Source: Rubellimicrobium aerolatum (GTDB taxonomy: Bacteria; Pseudomonadota; Alphaproteobacteria; Rhodobacterales; Rhodobacteraceae). From it: a DNA stretch of 64,000 nucleotides. The stretch lies in assembly GCF_017872975.1 (NCBI RefSeq), contig NZ_JAGGJP010000001.1:412346-476345 (forward strand). The letters run 5' to 3'. How positions within the stretch are numbered: the stretch's first letter is position 1; each line of letters begins with the position of its first letter. Under the pieces are notes generated by a model that was not told the origin of the DNA, made no database searches, and saw only the letters and a list, made by a program, of their open reading frames with translations. The translations under genes and the position numbers were made by a program. Positions 46,799 to 56,732 of this stretch are shown here, one piece after another.

Positions 46799-48202
46799 CC
46801 GCGCGCCCAGCCGCGCCCGCACCTGGGCCACGAAGTCCTCGCCCCGCTTCTCGAAGCTGTCGTACTGGTCGAAGCTCGCCGCCGCCGGGGCCAGCAGCAC
46901 CGTCTCGCCCGGCTGGGCCTCGGCCATCGCCCGCTCGACCGCCCGCGCCATGGTGGTGCAGACCTCCGCCTCGATGCCGGCCAATTGCCGCGCGAACCCC
47001 GCCGCCTCGCGCCCGATGACATAGGCCTTGGCCACCGACCCGAGAGCCGGCGCCAGCCCCCCGAGGCCCCCCTCCTTCTCCAGCCCCCCGCAGATCCAGC
47101 GGATGCGCGGGAAGGCCAGGAGCGCCTTGGCCGCCGAGTCGACGTTGGTCGCCTTGGAGTCGTTGACGAAGGCCACGCCCCCCGCCTCCGCGATCCGCTG
47201 CGACCGGTGCGGCAGCCCCGGATAGCTCCGCATCGCCGCCTCGATGGCCTTTGGGCCAAGCCCCATCGACCGCGCCACCGCCCAGGCCGCGCAGGCGTTC
47301 TGGTGGTTGTGCGCCCCCGGCAGGCCGGCCACGTCGCGCAGGTCCACCGACGCCACCTGCCGGCCCCGGCGCCACTCGGCCAGGAAGCCCTTGCGCGCGA
47401 AGACCGCCCAGGCCGTCCCTTCCAGCCTTTGCCCCGAGGAGACCTGGATCACCCGGTCGTCGCCCGCCCCCTCGGCCATCTGGTTCGCCAGGTACCGCCC
47501 CTCGTCCTCGTCCACGCCGACCACCGCGCGGTCCGGCCCGCCCTCCGCGAAGAGCCGCCGCTTGGCCGCGAAGTAGCCGCCCAGGCCACCGTGCCGGTCC
47601 AGATGATCCGGGCTCAGGTTGGTGAACACGGCGACGTCCGGCGTCAGCGCGCGGGCGAGCTCGGTCTGGTAGCTCGACAGCTCCAGCACCACCACCTCGC
47701 CGTCGCGCGCGGGGTCGAGGTCGAGCACCCCCCGCCCGATGTTCCCCGCCAGTTGCGACGGCCGCCCCGACTCGGCCAGGACGTGGTGGATGAGGGCGCT
47801 CGTCGTGCTCTTGCCGTTCGATCCCGTCACCGCGACGACGCGGGGCCGGGTGGCGAAGCCGTCCCAGTCATCGGTCGCGAAGGATCGGAAGAACAGCCCG
47901 ATGTCGTTGTCCACCGGCACCCCCGCCGCCCAGGCCGCCGCGATGGCCGGGTGCGGGCGCGGGTAGAGGTGCGGGATGCCGGGCGAGGTCACGAGGAGCG
48001 ACACGCCCTCCCAGGACTTGGCCCGCGTCAGGTCCAGGACCTCCAGCCCCTCGGCCTCGGCCCGCTCGCGCGCGGGCGCCCCGTCGTCCCAGACGACCGG
48101 CACGGCCCCGCCCGCCTCCAGAGCCCGCGCCGTGGCCAGCCCCGACCGCCCCAGCCCCAGCACCGCGACCCGCGTGCCCGCCATGTTCCGAACCGGGATC
48201 AT
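46796..48202 (-). CDS. murD: UDP-N-acetylmuramoylalanine--D-glutamate ligase
   Basis: A 468-residue Mur ligase adding D-Glu to UDP-MurNAc-L-Ala. It opens with [32 protein letters not shown] sequence; the ATP loop is [32 protein letters not shown] and [15 protein letters not shown] follow. Its stop codon is the first base group of a palindromic element, after which the dcw series is broken by the 42.2-46.8 kb insert. Confidence 0.95.
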   Translation of the reverse strand: MIPVRNMAGTRVAVLGLGRSGLATARALEAGGAVPVVWDDGAPARERAEAEGLEVLDLTRAKSWEGVSLLVTSPGIPHLYPRPHPAIAAAWAAGVPVDNDIGLFFRSFATDDWDGFATRPRVVAVTGSNGKSTTSALIHHVLAESGRPSQLAGNIGRGVLDLDPARDGEVVVLELSSYQTELARALTPDVAVFTNLSPDHLDRHGGLGGYFAAKRRLFAEGGPDRAVVGVDEDEGRYLANQMAEGAGDDRVIQVSSGQRLEGTAWAVFARKGFLAEWRRGRQVASVDLRDVAGLPGAHNHQNACAAWAVARSMGLGPKAIEAAMRSYPGLPHRSQRIAEAGGVAFVNDSKATNVDSAAKALLAFPRIRWICGGLEKEGGLGGLAPALGSVAKAYVIGREAAGFARQLAGIEAEVCTTMARAVERAMAEAQPGETVLLAPAAASFDQYDSFEKRGEDFVAQVRARLGAR

Positions 48203-48260
48203 CCTGCCCTCCGCCCCTTGGCCGAGGGCCTTGTGCCCGGCCGGGGCTGGACCCGCAAGG

Positions 48261-49343
48261 TCAGCGGACCTTCAGCGTCGCCAGCCCGATCATCGCCAGG
48301 ATCAGCGACACGATCCAGAAGCGGATGACGATCTGCGGCTCGGCCCAGCCGCGCTTCTCGAAGTGGTGGTGGATCGGCGCCATCAGGAACACCCGCCGCC
48401 CCGTCCGCTTGAACCAGAAGACCTGGATGATGACCGACAGCGCCTCGACGACGAAGAGGCCGCCGACGATCGCCAGCACGATCTCGTGCTTGGTCGCCAC
48501 GGCGATGGCCCCCAGCGCGCCGCCCAGGGCCAGCGACCCGGTGTCGCCCATGAACACCGCCGCCGGCGGCGCGTTGTACCACAGGAACCCCAGCCCCCCG
48601 CCGATCAGCCCGGCGCAGAACACCGTGATCTCCCCGGACCCCGGCACGAAGTGCAGCCCGAGGTAATCCGAGAAGTCCGTCCGCCCCACGAAATAGGCGA
48701 TGATCCCGAAGGTCGCCGCCGCGATCATCACCGGCATGATGGCGAGCCCGTCGAGCCCGTCCGTCAGGTTCACCGCGTTGGCCGCGCCGACGATCACCAG
48801 CATGGCGAAGGGGACGAACAGCAGGCCCAGGTAGATCAGCGCGTCCTTGAAGAACGGCAGCGCCAGTTCGCCCGACAGCCCGTCCGGGTGGTAGGCCGCC
48901 GCCCAGACCCCGGCGACCGCCGCCACCAGGAAGCCGATCAGCAGCCGCATCTTGCCCGACACGCCGTCCACCGTCTGCTTCGTCACCTTGGCATAGTCGT
49001 CCGCGAAGCCCAGGAGCGCGAAGCTGAGGGTGACGAACAGCACCATCCAGACGAAGGGGTTGTCCCAACGCGCCCAGAGCAGCGTCGAGCTCAGCAGCGC
49101 GCTGATGATGAGCAGCCCCCCCATCGTCGGCGTTCCCGCCTTGGCGAAGTGCGTCTGCGGCCCGTCCGACCGGATCGGCTGGCCCTTGCCCTGCTTGACG
49201 CGCAGCCAGTCGATCAGCGGCCGTCCGAAGATGAAGCCGAAGACCAGCGCCGTCAGGAAGGCCCCGCCCGCGCGGAAGCTGATGTAGCGGAACAGGTTGA
49301 AGACGTCGCCGCCGTCCGACAGCAGGGTCAGCCAGTAGAGCAT
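48261..49343 (-). CDS. mraY: Phospho-N-acetylmuramoyl-pentapeptide transferase
   Basis: A 360-residue polytopic enzyme that transfers phospho-MurNAc-pentapeptide to undecaprenyl phosphate, giving lipid I. Conserved loops are [56 protein letters not shown] and [15 protein letters not shown] (the three His). ATG 49343 lies 5 bp past the murF stop. Confidence 0.96.
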   Translation of the reverse strand: MLYWLTLLSDGGDVFNLFRYISFRAGGAFLTALVFGFIFGRPLIDWLRVKQGKGQPIRSDGPQTHFAKAGTPTMGGLLIISALLSSTLLWARWDNPFVWMVLFVTLSFALLGFADDYAKVTKQTVDGVSGKMRLLIGFLVAAVAGVWAAAYHPDGLSGELALPFFKDALIYLGLLFVPFAMLVIVGAANAVNLTDGLDGLAIMPVMIAAATFGIIAYFVGRTDFSDYLGLHFVPGSGEITVFCAGLIGGGLGFLWYNAPPAAVFMGDTGSLALGGALGAIAVATKHEIVLAIVGGLFVVEALSVIIQVFWFKRTGRRVFLMAPIHHHFEKRGWAEPQIVIRFWIVSLILAMIGLATLKVR

Positions 49344-49347
49344 CGGA

Positions 49348-50775
49348 TCAGCCTCCCTCGTTGGACGGGGCGCCTTGCCCCATCCGCCGGATCGCGTCAA
49401 CGACGACCGAGACCCGGCTCCCCTTCGATCCCTTGACGAGCACGATGTCGCCCGCGTCCAGCAGCCGCCGCAGCCCCGCCGCCAGCGCCTCGGGCGTCTC
49501 GGCCCGCTCGCCGCGCTTGTCGCCGGGCAAGGCCTCGTGCAGCGCCCGCATCCTCGGGCCGACGCAGTGGACGACGTGCACCGCCTCCATCGCCGGATCG
49601 TCCGCAAGCCCCGCGTGCAGCGCCGCCTCGCCCGCGCCCAGCTCCAGCATATCGCCCAGGATCGCGATGCGCCGCCCGCGCCGGATGCGGCCCGTGCCGT
49701 CCTCGGGCTCCAGCCCCGCCAGCACCGCGAGCCCCGCCGCCATCGACGCCGGGTTGGCGTTGAAGGCGTCATCGATCAGCGTCACCGTCCCATCGCCCCA
49801 GGCCACCGTCTCGCGCCCGCCGCGCCCCTTGGGCGGCGCCCAGGCCGCGAGGCCGTTCAGCGCCAGCGCCCGGTCCCCGCCCAGCGCCTGCACCGCCGCC
49901 AGCGCCCCCAGCGCGTTCAACGCGAAGTGCCGCCCTTCCGTCGCGACCTTGACGTGGATCGGCGTCCGCCAGACCCGCGCCCGGCCCACCGTCGCCCCTG
50001 CCGTCACCTGCGCATCGAGAAGCCGGTGATGCGCCCCCGCCGCCATCCCGAAGGTGACGACCCGCGCGCCCGCCTTCGCGGCGCAGGCCCGCAGGATGGG
50101 AAGCTGCGGCGCGTCGGCGGGCAGCACCGCCACGCCCCCCGGCTCCAGTCCTTCGCAGACCGAGCCCTTCTCCTCCGCGATCCCGTCCAGCGAGCCGAAG
50201 GCCTCCAGATGCGCCGCGCCGACCGTGGTGACGAGCGCCACGTGCGGCCGCGCCTGCTGCGCGAGCGGCGCGATCTCGCCCGGATGGTTCATCCCGATCT
50301 CGATCACCGCCCAGCGGGCGTCCGCCGGCATCCGTGCCAGCGTCAGCGGCACGCCCCAATGGTTGTTGTAGGAGGCCTCGGCCGCATGGACCTTGCCTTG
50401 CGTCGCCAGCGCCGCCCGCAGCATCTCCTTGGTCGAGGTCTTGCCCACCGACCCCGTGACCGCCACGACCCGCGCCCCTGTCCGCGCCCGCGCCGCCCGG
50501 CCCAGGTCCTCCAGCCCCCGCAGCACATCCGGCACCACCAGCAGCGGCGCGTCCGCCGCGACCCCCTCCGGGATGCGCGAGACCAGCGCCGCCGCCGCGC
50601 CCTTGTCCAGCGCCTGTGCCACGAACTCGTGCCCGTCCCGCGCCGCACTCAGCGCCACGAAGAGGTCGCCCGGCCGCAGCGTCCGCGTGTCGATGGACAC
50701 GCCCTCGGCCGCCCAGCCGCCCGTCGCCGTCCCGCCCGTGGCGGTTACGGCCTCCCCGGCTGTCCAGAGGCTCAT
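49348..50775 (-). CDS. murF: UDP-N-acetylmuramoyl-tripeptide--D-alanyl-D-alanine ligase
   Basis: A 475-residue Mur ligase adding D-Ala-D-Ala. Motifs are [25 protein letters not shown] in pieces at the N-terminus, ATP loop [24 protein letters not shown] and [18 protein letters not shown] 50775 overlaps the murE stop by four bases, so expression is coupled. Confidence 0.95.
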   Translation of the reverse strand: MSLWTAGEAVTATGGTATGGWAAEGVSIDTRTLRPGDLFVALSAARDGHEFVAQALDKGAAAALVSRIPEGVAADAPLLVVPDVLRGLEDLGRAARARTGARVVAVTGSVGKTSTKEMLRAALATQGKVHAAEASYNNHWGVPLTLARMPADARWAVIEIGMNHPGEIAPLAQQARPHVALVTTVGAAHLEAFGSLDGIAEEKGSVCEGLEPGGVAVLPADAPQLPILRACAAKAGARVVTFGMAAGAHHRLLDAQVTAGATVGRARVWRTPIHVKVATEGRHFALNALGALAAVQALGGDRALALNGLAAWAPPKGRGGRETVAWGDGTVTLIDDAFNANPASMAAGLAVLAGLEPEDGTGRIRRGRRIAILGDMLELGAGEAALHAGLADDPAMEAVHVVHCVGPRMRALHEALPGDKRGERAETPEALAAGLRRLLDAGDIVLVKGSKGSRVSVVVDAIRRMGQGAPSNEGG

Positions 50776-52253
50776 GCCCGGCCCTCCAGCACGGCGACCG
50801 AGACGCTCGCCTGCTCCGCGTCGTCAAAGGGCAGGATGTCGGTCCCCACGATCTGCCCCGTCTCGTGCCCCTTGCCGCAGACCAGCAGCGCGTCCCCGGG
50901 GCCCAGCAGATCGACCCCGCGCAGGATCGCCTCGGCCCGGTCGGCCACCTCGCAGACCTCGCCACCGGCCTCCCGCGCGCCCGCCAGCACGGCGGCGCGG
51001 ATGCTCGCGGGGTCCTCGGTGCGCGGGTTGTCGTCCGTGACGATCACCTGATCGGCGCAGCGCACCGCCGCCGCGCCCATCAGCGGCCGCTTGCCCCGGT
51101 CCCGGTCCCCGCCCGCGCCCACCACCGCCACGATCCGCCCCATGACGTGGGGCCGCAGCGCCGTCAAAGCCGTCTCGATGGCGTCCGGCGTGTGGGCGAA
51201 GTCCACGAAGACGCTCGCCCCGTTCCCCCGCCGCGCCGCGAGCTGCATCCGCCCGCGCACCGTCACCAGTTCGGGGAGCACCCGGAACACCGCCTCCGGG
51301 TCCTCGCCCGCGCCGATGCAGAGCCCCGCCGCCGCCAGCACGTTCGCCGCCTGGAACCCGCCGATGAGGTCGAGCCGGACCTGCCGCGCCTCCCCCTGCC
51401 ACGCGAACCGGATGTCCTGCCCCGTGGCGTCGAACCGCTGCGCCAACAGCCGCAGCCGCGCCGCCTCGCCCGTCCCGGTCCCGATGACCTCCTGCCCGCG
51501 CGCCCGCGCGATGGCCGCCACCTCGGCCCCCCGAGGATCATCGAGGTTGACGACCGCCACCCCGTCCTCGGGAAGCACCGCCCGGAACAGCCGCGCCTTG
51601 GACTCGAAGTAGGCGTCCATCGTCGCGTGGTAGTCCAGATGGTCCTGCGTGAAGTTCGTGAACCCCGCCGCCGCCAGCCAGACCCCATCGAGCCGCCGCT
51701 GGTCGAGCCCGTGCGACGACGCCTCCATCGCCGCATGGGTCACGCCCGCCCGCCGCGCCTCGGCCAGCACGCGATGGAGCGTCAGCGGGTCCGGCGTCGT
51801 GTGCCGCAGCGGCGCGGTCCAGGCCCCCTCGACGCCCACGGTCCCGACGTTCACCGCCTCATGCCCCAGCGCCGCCCAGATCTGGCGGCAGAAGCTCGCC
51901 ACGCTGGTCTTGCCGTTGGTCCCGGTCACGGCCACCACCGTCTCGGGCGCGGGCCCGAACCACAGCGCGCAGGCGCGGGCGAAGACCTGCCGCGCGTCCT
52001 CGGCCAGCACCAGAACGGCGTCGCCAAGCTGGTCCCGCGCGATCCGCGCGCCCTCGGCGTCGGTCAGCACCGCCGCCGCGCCGCGCGCCACGGCGTCCCC
52101 CGTATGGGCCGCCCCGTGCGCCGCATGGCCCGGCAGCGCCGCGAACAGGTGGCCGGGCGCGACGGCGCGGCTATCCAGCGACAGCCCGCTCACGCGCTGG
52201 TCGCGCGCGCCGGGAACGGTCAGGCCCAGCTCGGCCAGGGTCATCTCGGCCAT
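50772..52253 (-). CDS. murE: UDP-MurNAc-tripeptide synthetase (meso-DAP type)
   Basis: A 493-residue Mur ligase adding the third peptide residue. The ATP loop is VTGTNGKTSVASFC. The C-terminal VTDDNPRTEDP contains the DNPR motif typical of enzymes using meso-diaminopimelate rather than lysine. HTPDAIETAL and GAGGDRDRGKRPLM are also family motifs. The start overlaps nothing; ftsI ends 15 bp upstream. Confidence 0.95.
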   Translation of the reverse strand: MAEMTLAELGLTVPGARDQRVSGLSLDSRAVAPGHLFAALPGHAAHGAAHTGDAVARGAAAVLTDAEGARIARDQLGDAVLVLAEDARQVFARACALWFGPAPETVVAVTGTNGKTSVASFCRQIWAALGHEAVNVGTVGVEGAWTAPLRHTTPDPLTLHRVLAEARRAGVTHAAMEASSHGLDQRRLDGVWLAAAGFTNFTQDHLDYHATMDAYFESKARLFRAVLPEDGVAVVNLDDPRGAEVAAIARARGQEVIGTGTGEAARLRLLAQRFDATGQDIRFAWQGEARQVRLDLIGGFQAANVLAAAGLCIGAGEDPEAVFRVLPELVTVRGRMQLAARRGNGASVFVDFAHTPDAIETALTALRPHVMGRIVAVVGAGGDRDRGKRPLMGAAAVRCADQVIVTDDNPRTEDPASIRAAVLAGAREAGGEVCEVADRAEAILRGVDLLGPGDALLVCGKGHETGQIVGTDILPFDDAEQASVSVAVLEGRA

Positions 52254-52267
52254 CCTGGCCCTCCGCG

Positions 52268-54157
52268 TCAGTTCGCGGCAGCGGTTACACCGTCCGCCAC
52301 GGCCACTTCAACCTTGGGTCGAAGCCCGAGGAGAGGGGCCGCGCGACGGATCATCTCGGCCGCCACGGGCACGGCGGTCCAGCCCGCCGTCCGGCGCGGC
52401 TCGGTGCCCGAGGTCTCGACCGGCTCGTCGAGGCTGACCACCAGCACGTATTTCGGATCGCTCGCCGGGAAGACGCCCGCGAAGTTCGCGATCACCTTGT
52501 CGTCGTAGTAGCCGCCCGAGGGGCGCGGCTTGTCGGCGGTCCCCGTCTTGCCCGCGACCTCGTAGCCCGGCACGTCGGCCAGCGAGGCCGTCCCCCGCGC
52601 CACCACCTGCCGCAGCATCTCCACCGCCTGGGCCGAGGCCTGCTCGCTCAGGACGCGCGGCCCGGGCTCGGGGTTCTCCTGCCGCAGCAGCGTCGGCGAC
52701 ACCGCCGTCCCGCCGTTGGCGATGGCCGCGTAGGCCGCCGCCAGGTGCAGCGGCGAGGTGGAGACGCCGTGCCCGTAGGAGATGGTCAGCAGGCTGATCT
52801 CGGACCATTGCGCCGGCAGCAGCGGCCGCCCCGTCGGCGCCTCGGCCATCTCGACATGGGTGGGCTCCAGGAGGCCGAGGCCCCCCAGGAACTCCCGCTG
52901 CCGCGCCGCGCCGATCATCAGCGCGATATGCGCGGTGCCGACGTTGGACGACTTCACGATCACGTCCGTCACGCTGTTCTCGGCGCCGTAGTGGTGGAAG
53001 TCGTTGATGCGGAACCGCCCCCAGAGCAGCGGCCCCTGCGTGTCGATCATCGTCTGCGGGTTCACGAGCCCCAGCTCCAGCGCCTGGCTCACCGCGAAGA
53101 TCTTGAACACCGATCCTAGCTCGTAGACGCCCTGGATCGCCCGGTTGAACAGCGGGCTGTCGCCCGGGTCGCCCTTGGTCGCGACGGGGGGCCGCTGGTT
53201 CGGGTCGAAGTCCGGCAGCGACGCCATCGCCACGATCTCGCCCGTGCGCACGTCCATGAGGATGCCCGCCGCGCCCTTGGCGTTCATCAGCGCCATGCCG
53301 CCGCCCAGCACCTCCTCCATCGCCGCCTGGATGGTCAGGTCCAGCGACAGCGCCAGCGGCTCGTCCTGCCGCACGGGGTCGCGCAGGCGGGCGTCGAAGA
53401 ACCGCTCCACCCCCGCCACGCCGATCACCTCGGCCGAATCGACCCCCTCGCGCCCGTAGCCCGCGCCGCCCAGGATGTGCGCGGCCAGCGCGCCGTTCGG
53501 GTAAAGCCGCATCTCGCGCGGGCCGAACAGCAGCCCCGGCTCGCCGATGTCGTGGACGGCCTGCACCTGCTCAGGGCTGATCTGCCGCCGCACCCACAGG
53601 AACTTGCGCGCCCCCGTGAAGTCGCGCAGCAGCTCCGCCTCCTCCAGGTCCGGGAAGATCCGCGCCAGCTCCCGCGCGGCGCGGGCCGGGTCCACCATCT
53701 CGCGCGGCTGGGCATAAAGCGCGTCCGTCGCGAGGTTGGTCGCCAGGATGCGCCCCTCGCGGTCGGTGATGTCGGCCCGCGTGCTCAGGATCGGCGCGTC
53801 GAGCGTCGCCGCCCCCCGCGGCTCCTCGGGCTCCGAGGAGGCCAGCACCGCCATCCGCCCGCCCACCGTCAGGTAGGCCAGCGCGAACATCGCCCCCAGC
53901 ACCGCGAGCCGCCGCTCGGCCCGGACCCGCGCCCGCTCGGCGCTGTCCGCACCCTTGCGACGGGGCCGGGGCAGCCGCGACAGGTCCACCTTCGGCACCC
54001 GCGCCAGCATCAGCGCCGCCCGCGCCACGCCCCCCCGCGCCGCGCGCGTCGCCTCGCCACGCGCCCGGTCGATGCGCTCCCAGTCGACCCGCCGCCATTC
54101 CGCGACGGCGCGATCCCCCAGCATCCGCGCCAGCGCGGCCAGCTCCCGCCCGGTCAC
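52268..54157 (-). CDS. ftsI: Septal peptidoglycan transpeptidase FtsI (PBP3)
   Basis: A 629-residue class B penicillin-binding protein. A long basic cytoplasmic N-terminus (about 90 residues, Arg-rich) precedes one transmembrane helix (LAVLGAMFALAYLTVGG) and the pedestal domain. Active-site motifs are GSVFK (nucleophile Ser), KSSNVG and AGKTGTADK. It cross-links septal wall with FtsW. GTG 54157 overlaps the ftsL stop (GTGA), fixing the start. Confidence 0.95.
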   Translation of the reverse strand: MTGRELAALARMLGDRAVAEWRRVDWERIDRARGEATRAARGGVARAALMLARVPKVDLSRLPRPRRKGADSAERARVRAERRLAVLGAMFALAYLTVGGRMAVLASSEPEEPRGAATLDAPILSTRADITDREGRILATNLATDALYAQPREMVDPARAARELARIFPDLEEAELLRDFTGARKFLWVRRQISPEQVQAVHDIGEPGLLFGPREMRLYPNGALAAHILGGAGYGREGVDSAEVIGVAGVERFFDARLRDPVRQDEPLALSLDLTIQAAMEEVLGGGMALMNAKGAAGILMDVRTGEIVAMASLPDFDPNQRPPVATKGDPGDSPLFNRAIQGVYELGSVFKIFAVSQALELGLVNPQTMIDTQGPLLWGRFRINDFHHYGAENSVTDVIVKSSNVGTAHIALMIGAARQREFLGGLGLLEPTHVEMAEAPTGRPLLPAQWSEISLLTISYGHGVSTSPLHLAAAYAAIANGGTAVSPTLLRQENPEPGPRVLSEQASAQAVEMLRQVVARGTASLADVPGYEVAGKTGTADKPRPSGGYYDDKVIANFAGVFPASDPKYVLVVSLDEPVETSGTEPRRTAGWTAVPVAAEMIRRAAPLLGLRPKVEVAVADGVTAAAN

Positions 54158-54510
54158 AGCGGCTCCTCCGTCCCGCCCGGAGCCTCCGAGGACACGATCA
54201 GCTCGGACGCCACCGCCCCCGGCGCCGGCGGCATCGCCACCTGCTCCACGCCCGCGAAGGCCTCGGGACGCAGCGGCAGCAGCTCCAGCCGCCGAAAGTT
54301 CAGCTCCGCGAGGTCGCGCAGCCGGTCGGGCCGGTTCAGGTACGCCCATTCGGCGTTCAGCCGGTCCAGGTGCGCCTGCGTCGCCGCGATCTCGGCCTTC
54401 AGCCCGCGCACGACCCCAAGGCTCGCCTGCGTGGCGTAGTTCTCGCGGTAGGCCCAGAAGCTCAGGCCCATGACCAGGAGCGCGAGCCCCACCGAGATCA
54501 GTCCCTTCAT
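54154..54510 (-). CDS. ftsL: Cell division protein FtsL
   Basis: A 118-residue bitopic divisome protein: short N-terminus, one transmembrane helix (LISVGLALLVMGLSFWAY), then a coiled-coil stretch (LGVVRGLKAEIAATQAHLDRL) and a Pro-rich tail. Its place between rsmH and ftsI, with its stop overlapping the ftsI GTG, supports the call since sequence conservation is low in this family. Confidence 0.9.
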   Translation of the reverse strand: MKGLISVGLALLVMGLSFWAYRENYATQASLGVVRGLKAEIAATQAHLDRLNAEWAYLNRPDRLRDLAELNFRRLELLPLRPEAFAGVEQVAMPPAPGAVASELIVSSEAPGGTEEPL

Positions 54511-54523
54511 GCGTCCCGCTCCC

Positions 54524-55525
54524 TCATCGCCTCGTCCGCCCGCCGGTGGTCCGGCTTGTCTCCAGAACTGGCATCCCGAGCTCGCGCGGGGCGACCCGCC
54601 CCGCCGGGGCCGCCGTCCGCCGCGCCACCCGCAGCCGCGCCGACCGCGCGCGCGGGTTGGCCGCCAGCTCCGCCTCGTCGGGCTCGACCGACTTGCGCGT
54701 CACCATCTCGAAGGCCGGCGCCTCGGCCCCGACCTCGGGCGCGTAGCGGCTCCCCTGCCCCATGCGCCCGGCCCGAAGCTGGAGGAACCGCTTCACCATC
54801 CGGTCCTCGACCGAATGGAAGCTCACCACCGCCAGCAGCCCGCCGGGGGCCAGCGCCCGCTCGGCCGCCTCCAGCCCGCGCGCGAGTTCGCCGTATTCGT
54901 CGTTCACCGCGATCCGCAGCGCCTGGAAGGTCCGCGTGGCGGGGTGCTTCTCGCCGGGCTTCTGCCGGGGCAGGCAGCCCGCCACGATCCCGGCCAGCTC
55001 CAGCGTCGTCGCCACCGGCCGCGCCGCGACGATGGCCCGCGCGATCCGCCGCGAGGCCCGCTCCTCGCCATACAGATAGAGAATGTCCGCCAGCAGCCCT
55101 TCGTCCGCCCCGTTCACGAGGTCCGCCGCGCTCTCGCCCGCCTGCGACATCCGCATGTCGAGGGCCGCGTCCTTCTGGAACGAGAACCCCCGCTCGGCGG
55201 TGTCGATCTGCATGGAGGAGATGCCGAGGTCCAGCACCACGCCCTCCACCCGCTCCGCGCCCGCCTCGGCGGCGATGCGGTCCAGCTCCCCGAAGGTCCC
55301 GTCCCGCAGGACGATGGTTCCATGAAATCCCGGCAGCCACCCGGCCGCCAGCTCGCGCGCCAGCGGGTCCCTGTCGATCCCGATGACCCGCTCGGCCCCG
55401 GCCCCGATCAGCCCGCGCGCATAGCCCCCCGCGCCGAAGGTGCCGTCCACCCAGACGCCCCGCACTGGCGCGCAGGCCGCCAGCAGGGGCCGCAGCAGGA
55501 CGGGGATGTGCGGAGCCGCCTCCAC
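54524..55525 (-). CDS. rsmH: 16S rRNA (cytosine1402-N4)-methyltransferase
   Basis: A 333-residue SAM-dependent methyltransferase (MraW) acting on C1402 in the ribosomal P site. [54 protein letters not shown] and [16 protein letters not shown] are family motifs. The start is GTG 55525, one base after the mraZ stop. Confidence 0.95.
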   Translation of the reverse strand: MEAAPHIPVLLRPLLAACAPVRGVWVDGTFGAGGYARGLIGAGAERVIGIDRDPLARELAAGWLPGFHGTIVLRDGTFGELDRIAAEAGAERVEGVVLDLGISSMQIDTAERGFSFQKDAALDMRMSQAGESAADLVNGADEGLLADILYLYGEERASRRIARAIVAARPVATTLELAGIVAGCLPRQKPGEKHPATRTFQALRIAVNDEYGELARGLEAAERALAPGGLLAVVSFHSVEDRMVKRFLQLRAGRMGQGSRYAPEVGAEAPAFEMVTRKSVEPDEAELAANPRARSARLRVARRTAAPAGRVAPRELGMPVLETSRTTGGRTRR

Positions 55526-55526
55526 C

Positions 55527-56039
55527 TCACGCCCCCCAGACCAGCGTCATCGGGTCGAAGCCCTCGGGCTGCGCCTCCAGGAAGGCCCGCATCTCGGCCG
55601 CCACCTTGTCCTGGTAGGTCGCCGCCGCCCAGATCTCGAAATGATCGCCCACGCCCGAGAAGATCACCTCGCCTTCGGTAAGCCCCAGCTTCTGCCGCTG
55701 GCGGATCGGCATGACGATGCGCCCGTCGCGATCCACTTCCAGCCGCACCGACTGGCCCAGGATCATGCGCTGCGACATCGTCTTGCGGAGCGTCTCCTCC
55801 GGCGTCCTGGGCCGCATCGCCATAATGCCCTGAGCGACCTCGTTGAAGGCGGCGACGGTGTAGGCCTCCAGCCGGTCCTTCAGGTGCTCGCCGTAAAGAA
55901 GGTAGAGGGAGGGGTTCAGCCCGTCGGTCCAGGCGGGGTCGTTGGCCTCCAGCACGCGACGGAAATCCGACGGGATCGACATGCGGCCCTTGCCGTCGAT
56001 CTTCTGCGGATACTCGCCTGTGAAGCTCGCCGTGATCAC
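55527..56039 (-). CDS. mraZ: Transcriptional regulator MraZ
   Basis: A 170-residue AbrB-like double SpoVT/MraZ protein that represses its own dcw cluster. The two half-domains are visible: [25 protein letters not shown] and [26 protein letters not shown] 56039 is the start. The first gene of the cluster; its leader contains a strong terminator hairpin 55 nt upstream, so dcw expression probably depends on read-through. Confidence 0.94.
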   Translation of the reverse strand: MITASFTGEYPQKIDGKGRMSIPSDFRRVLEANDPAWTDGLNPSLYLLYGEHLKDRLEAYTVAAFNEVAQGIMAMRPRTPEETLRKTMSQRMILGQSVRLEVDRDGRIVMPIRQRQKLGLTEGEVIFSGVGDHFEIWAAATYQDKVAAEMRAFLEAQPEGFDPMTLVWGA

Positions 56040-56088
56040 GGAACCCGCTTGCCCCTACGTCCCCCGGTGCCTGTTTTGGGGCCCGGAA

Positions 56089-56300
56089 ACGAAAACGGCG
56101 GATCAAGGGCTGCCACACCTGATCCGCCGTTCCGTCCCTTTCGGGCATTCCGACTGCGCGCGCACCTGGGGGGATGCTGCTCGCTCGCGCGCCGGATTCG
56201 TTCGCCTGTGGCGTTTCGCTGTCCTGCTCTCGGTATCGGAAGCAACCGGGATGTGTTTGCCTGTATGACTGCGTCTCGTTCGGGTCTTGGTGCCCTTGGG
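56089..56300 (-). ncRNA. UpsM-like sRNA from the mraZ 5' leader (5' end approximate)
   Basis: In Rhodobacteraceae the dcw transcript has a leader of about 270 nt with a Rho-independent terminator about 60 nt before mraZ; termination yields the abundant sRNA UpsM. Here a perfect 11-bp stem with TTTT lies 55 nt before the mraZ start, the same position. The 3' end is seen in sequence. The 5' end near 56300 is inferred only from the known leader length, and no clear -10/-35 was recognised. Sequence identity to known UpsM was not tested. Confidence 0.6.
56091..56130 (-). terminator. Intrinsic terminator in the mraZ leader
   Basis: On the minus strand ACGGCGGATCA pairs perfectly with TGATCCGCCGT (arms 56120-56130 and 56095-56105) around a 14-nt loop, followed by TTTTC. 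It ends about 55 nt upstream of mraZ and would stop most leader transcripts. Confidence 0.8.
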
Positions 56301-56328
56301 TCCGTGTCGCTTCCGACGGGTTCAGGGA

Positions 56329-56348
56329 TGCCATGGGATTTCATGGCA
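56329..56348. promoter_or_regulatory. Perfect inverted repeat TGCCATG-N6-CATGGCA
   Basis: Seven-base perfect arms 56329-56335 and 56342-56348. It lies just upstream of where the mraZ leader transcript should start (about 56307), so it may be an operator for the dcw promoter. The binding protein is unknown. Confidence 0.35.
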
Positions 56349-56518
56349 CTCAAGGGGAATGTTGGGCACGGCGGCCCGCTTGGCCGGAAAGCCACAGGCC
56401 AAGCGACTTTCGCCTGTGGACATATCTGTGGAAAGTCCTGATTTCTTCTTGGGATCGTGGTCAAGACCCCCTGGCGCCCCACGACGATTCCAGAAAATTC
56501 GACCGGCGGAGAGTTGCC

Positions 56519-56534
56519 GGTAACCCTTCGTTAA
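56519..56534 (-). promoter_or_regulatory. CtrA-like box (TTAA-N7-TTACC)
   Basis: On the minus strand TTAACGAAGGGTTACC fits TTAA-N7-TTAA(C) with one mismatch. It lies about 480 bp upstream of mraZ, the start of the cell-division cluster, which makes cell-cycle control by CtrA conceivable. Confidence 0.3.
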
Positions 56535-56644
56535 GCAGTTCGTTGCAGGGGGGCGGGATGCCCGATTCTCAGGCCACCATCGCGGCTTTCAAGCAACATC
56601 AACAGCTTATCTTCCAAAGCTGCGCCGTGAGGCGAAATCGAATC

Positions 56645-56664
56645 GGGCGGCCTCCCGGCCGCCC
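56645..56664 (-). terminator. GC hairpin downstream of mrp
   Basis: GGGCGGCC (56645-56652) pairs perfectly with GGCCGCCC (56657-56664) around TCCC, 69 bp past the mrp stop on the minus strand. No T run follows, only GATTCGATTTCG. Confidence 0.4.
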
Positions 56665-56732
56665 CGTCATCGCCCGTTCATCAACTCTTCACTGGCCTGT
56701 CATCCTCGGGCCGCTTCGACCCGACTCGCGCG

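Larger units (their letters stand above)
56040..56732. other. Gene-free mraZ leader and mrp 3' region
   Basis: 693 bp without a supported CDS. From the mraZ side on the minus strand: terminator hairpin (56095-56130), leader RNA region, inverted repeat TGCCATG-N6-CATGGCA (56329-56348), hairpin CCACAGGC/GCCTGTGG (56392-56419), a CtrA-like site (56519-56534), and two hairpins (56603-56622, 56645-56664) that may end the mrp transcript. Confidence 0.7.

Noticed and set aside
56392..56436. DnaA boxes/origin or RNase P RNA near the mraZ leader
   Set aside because: TGTGGACAT and TGTGGAAAG deviate from TGTGNATAA at two or more bases, and GAAAGTCC alone, without the surrounding conserved P4 and 3' motifs, does not support rnpB.
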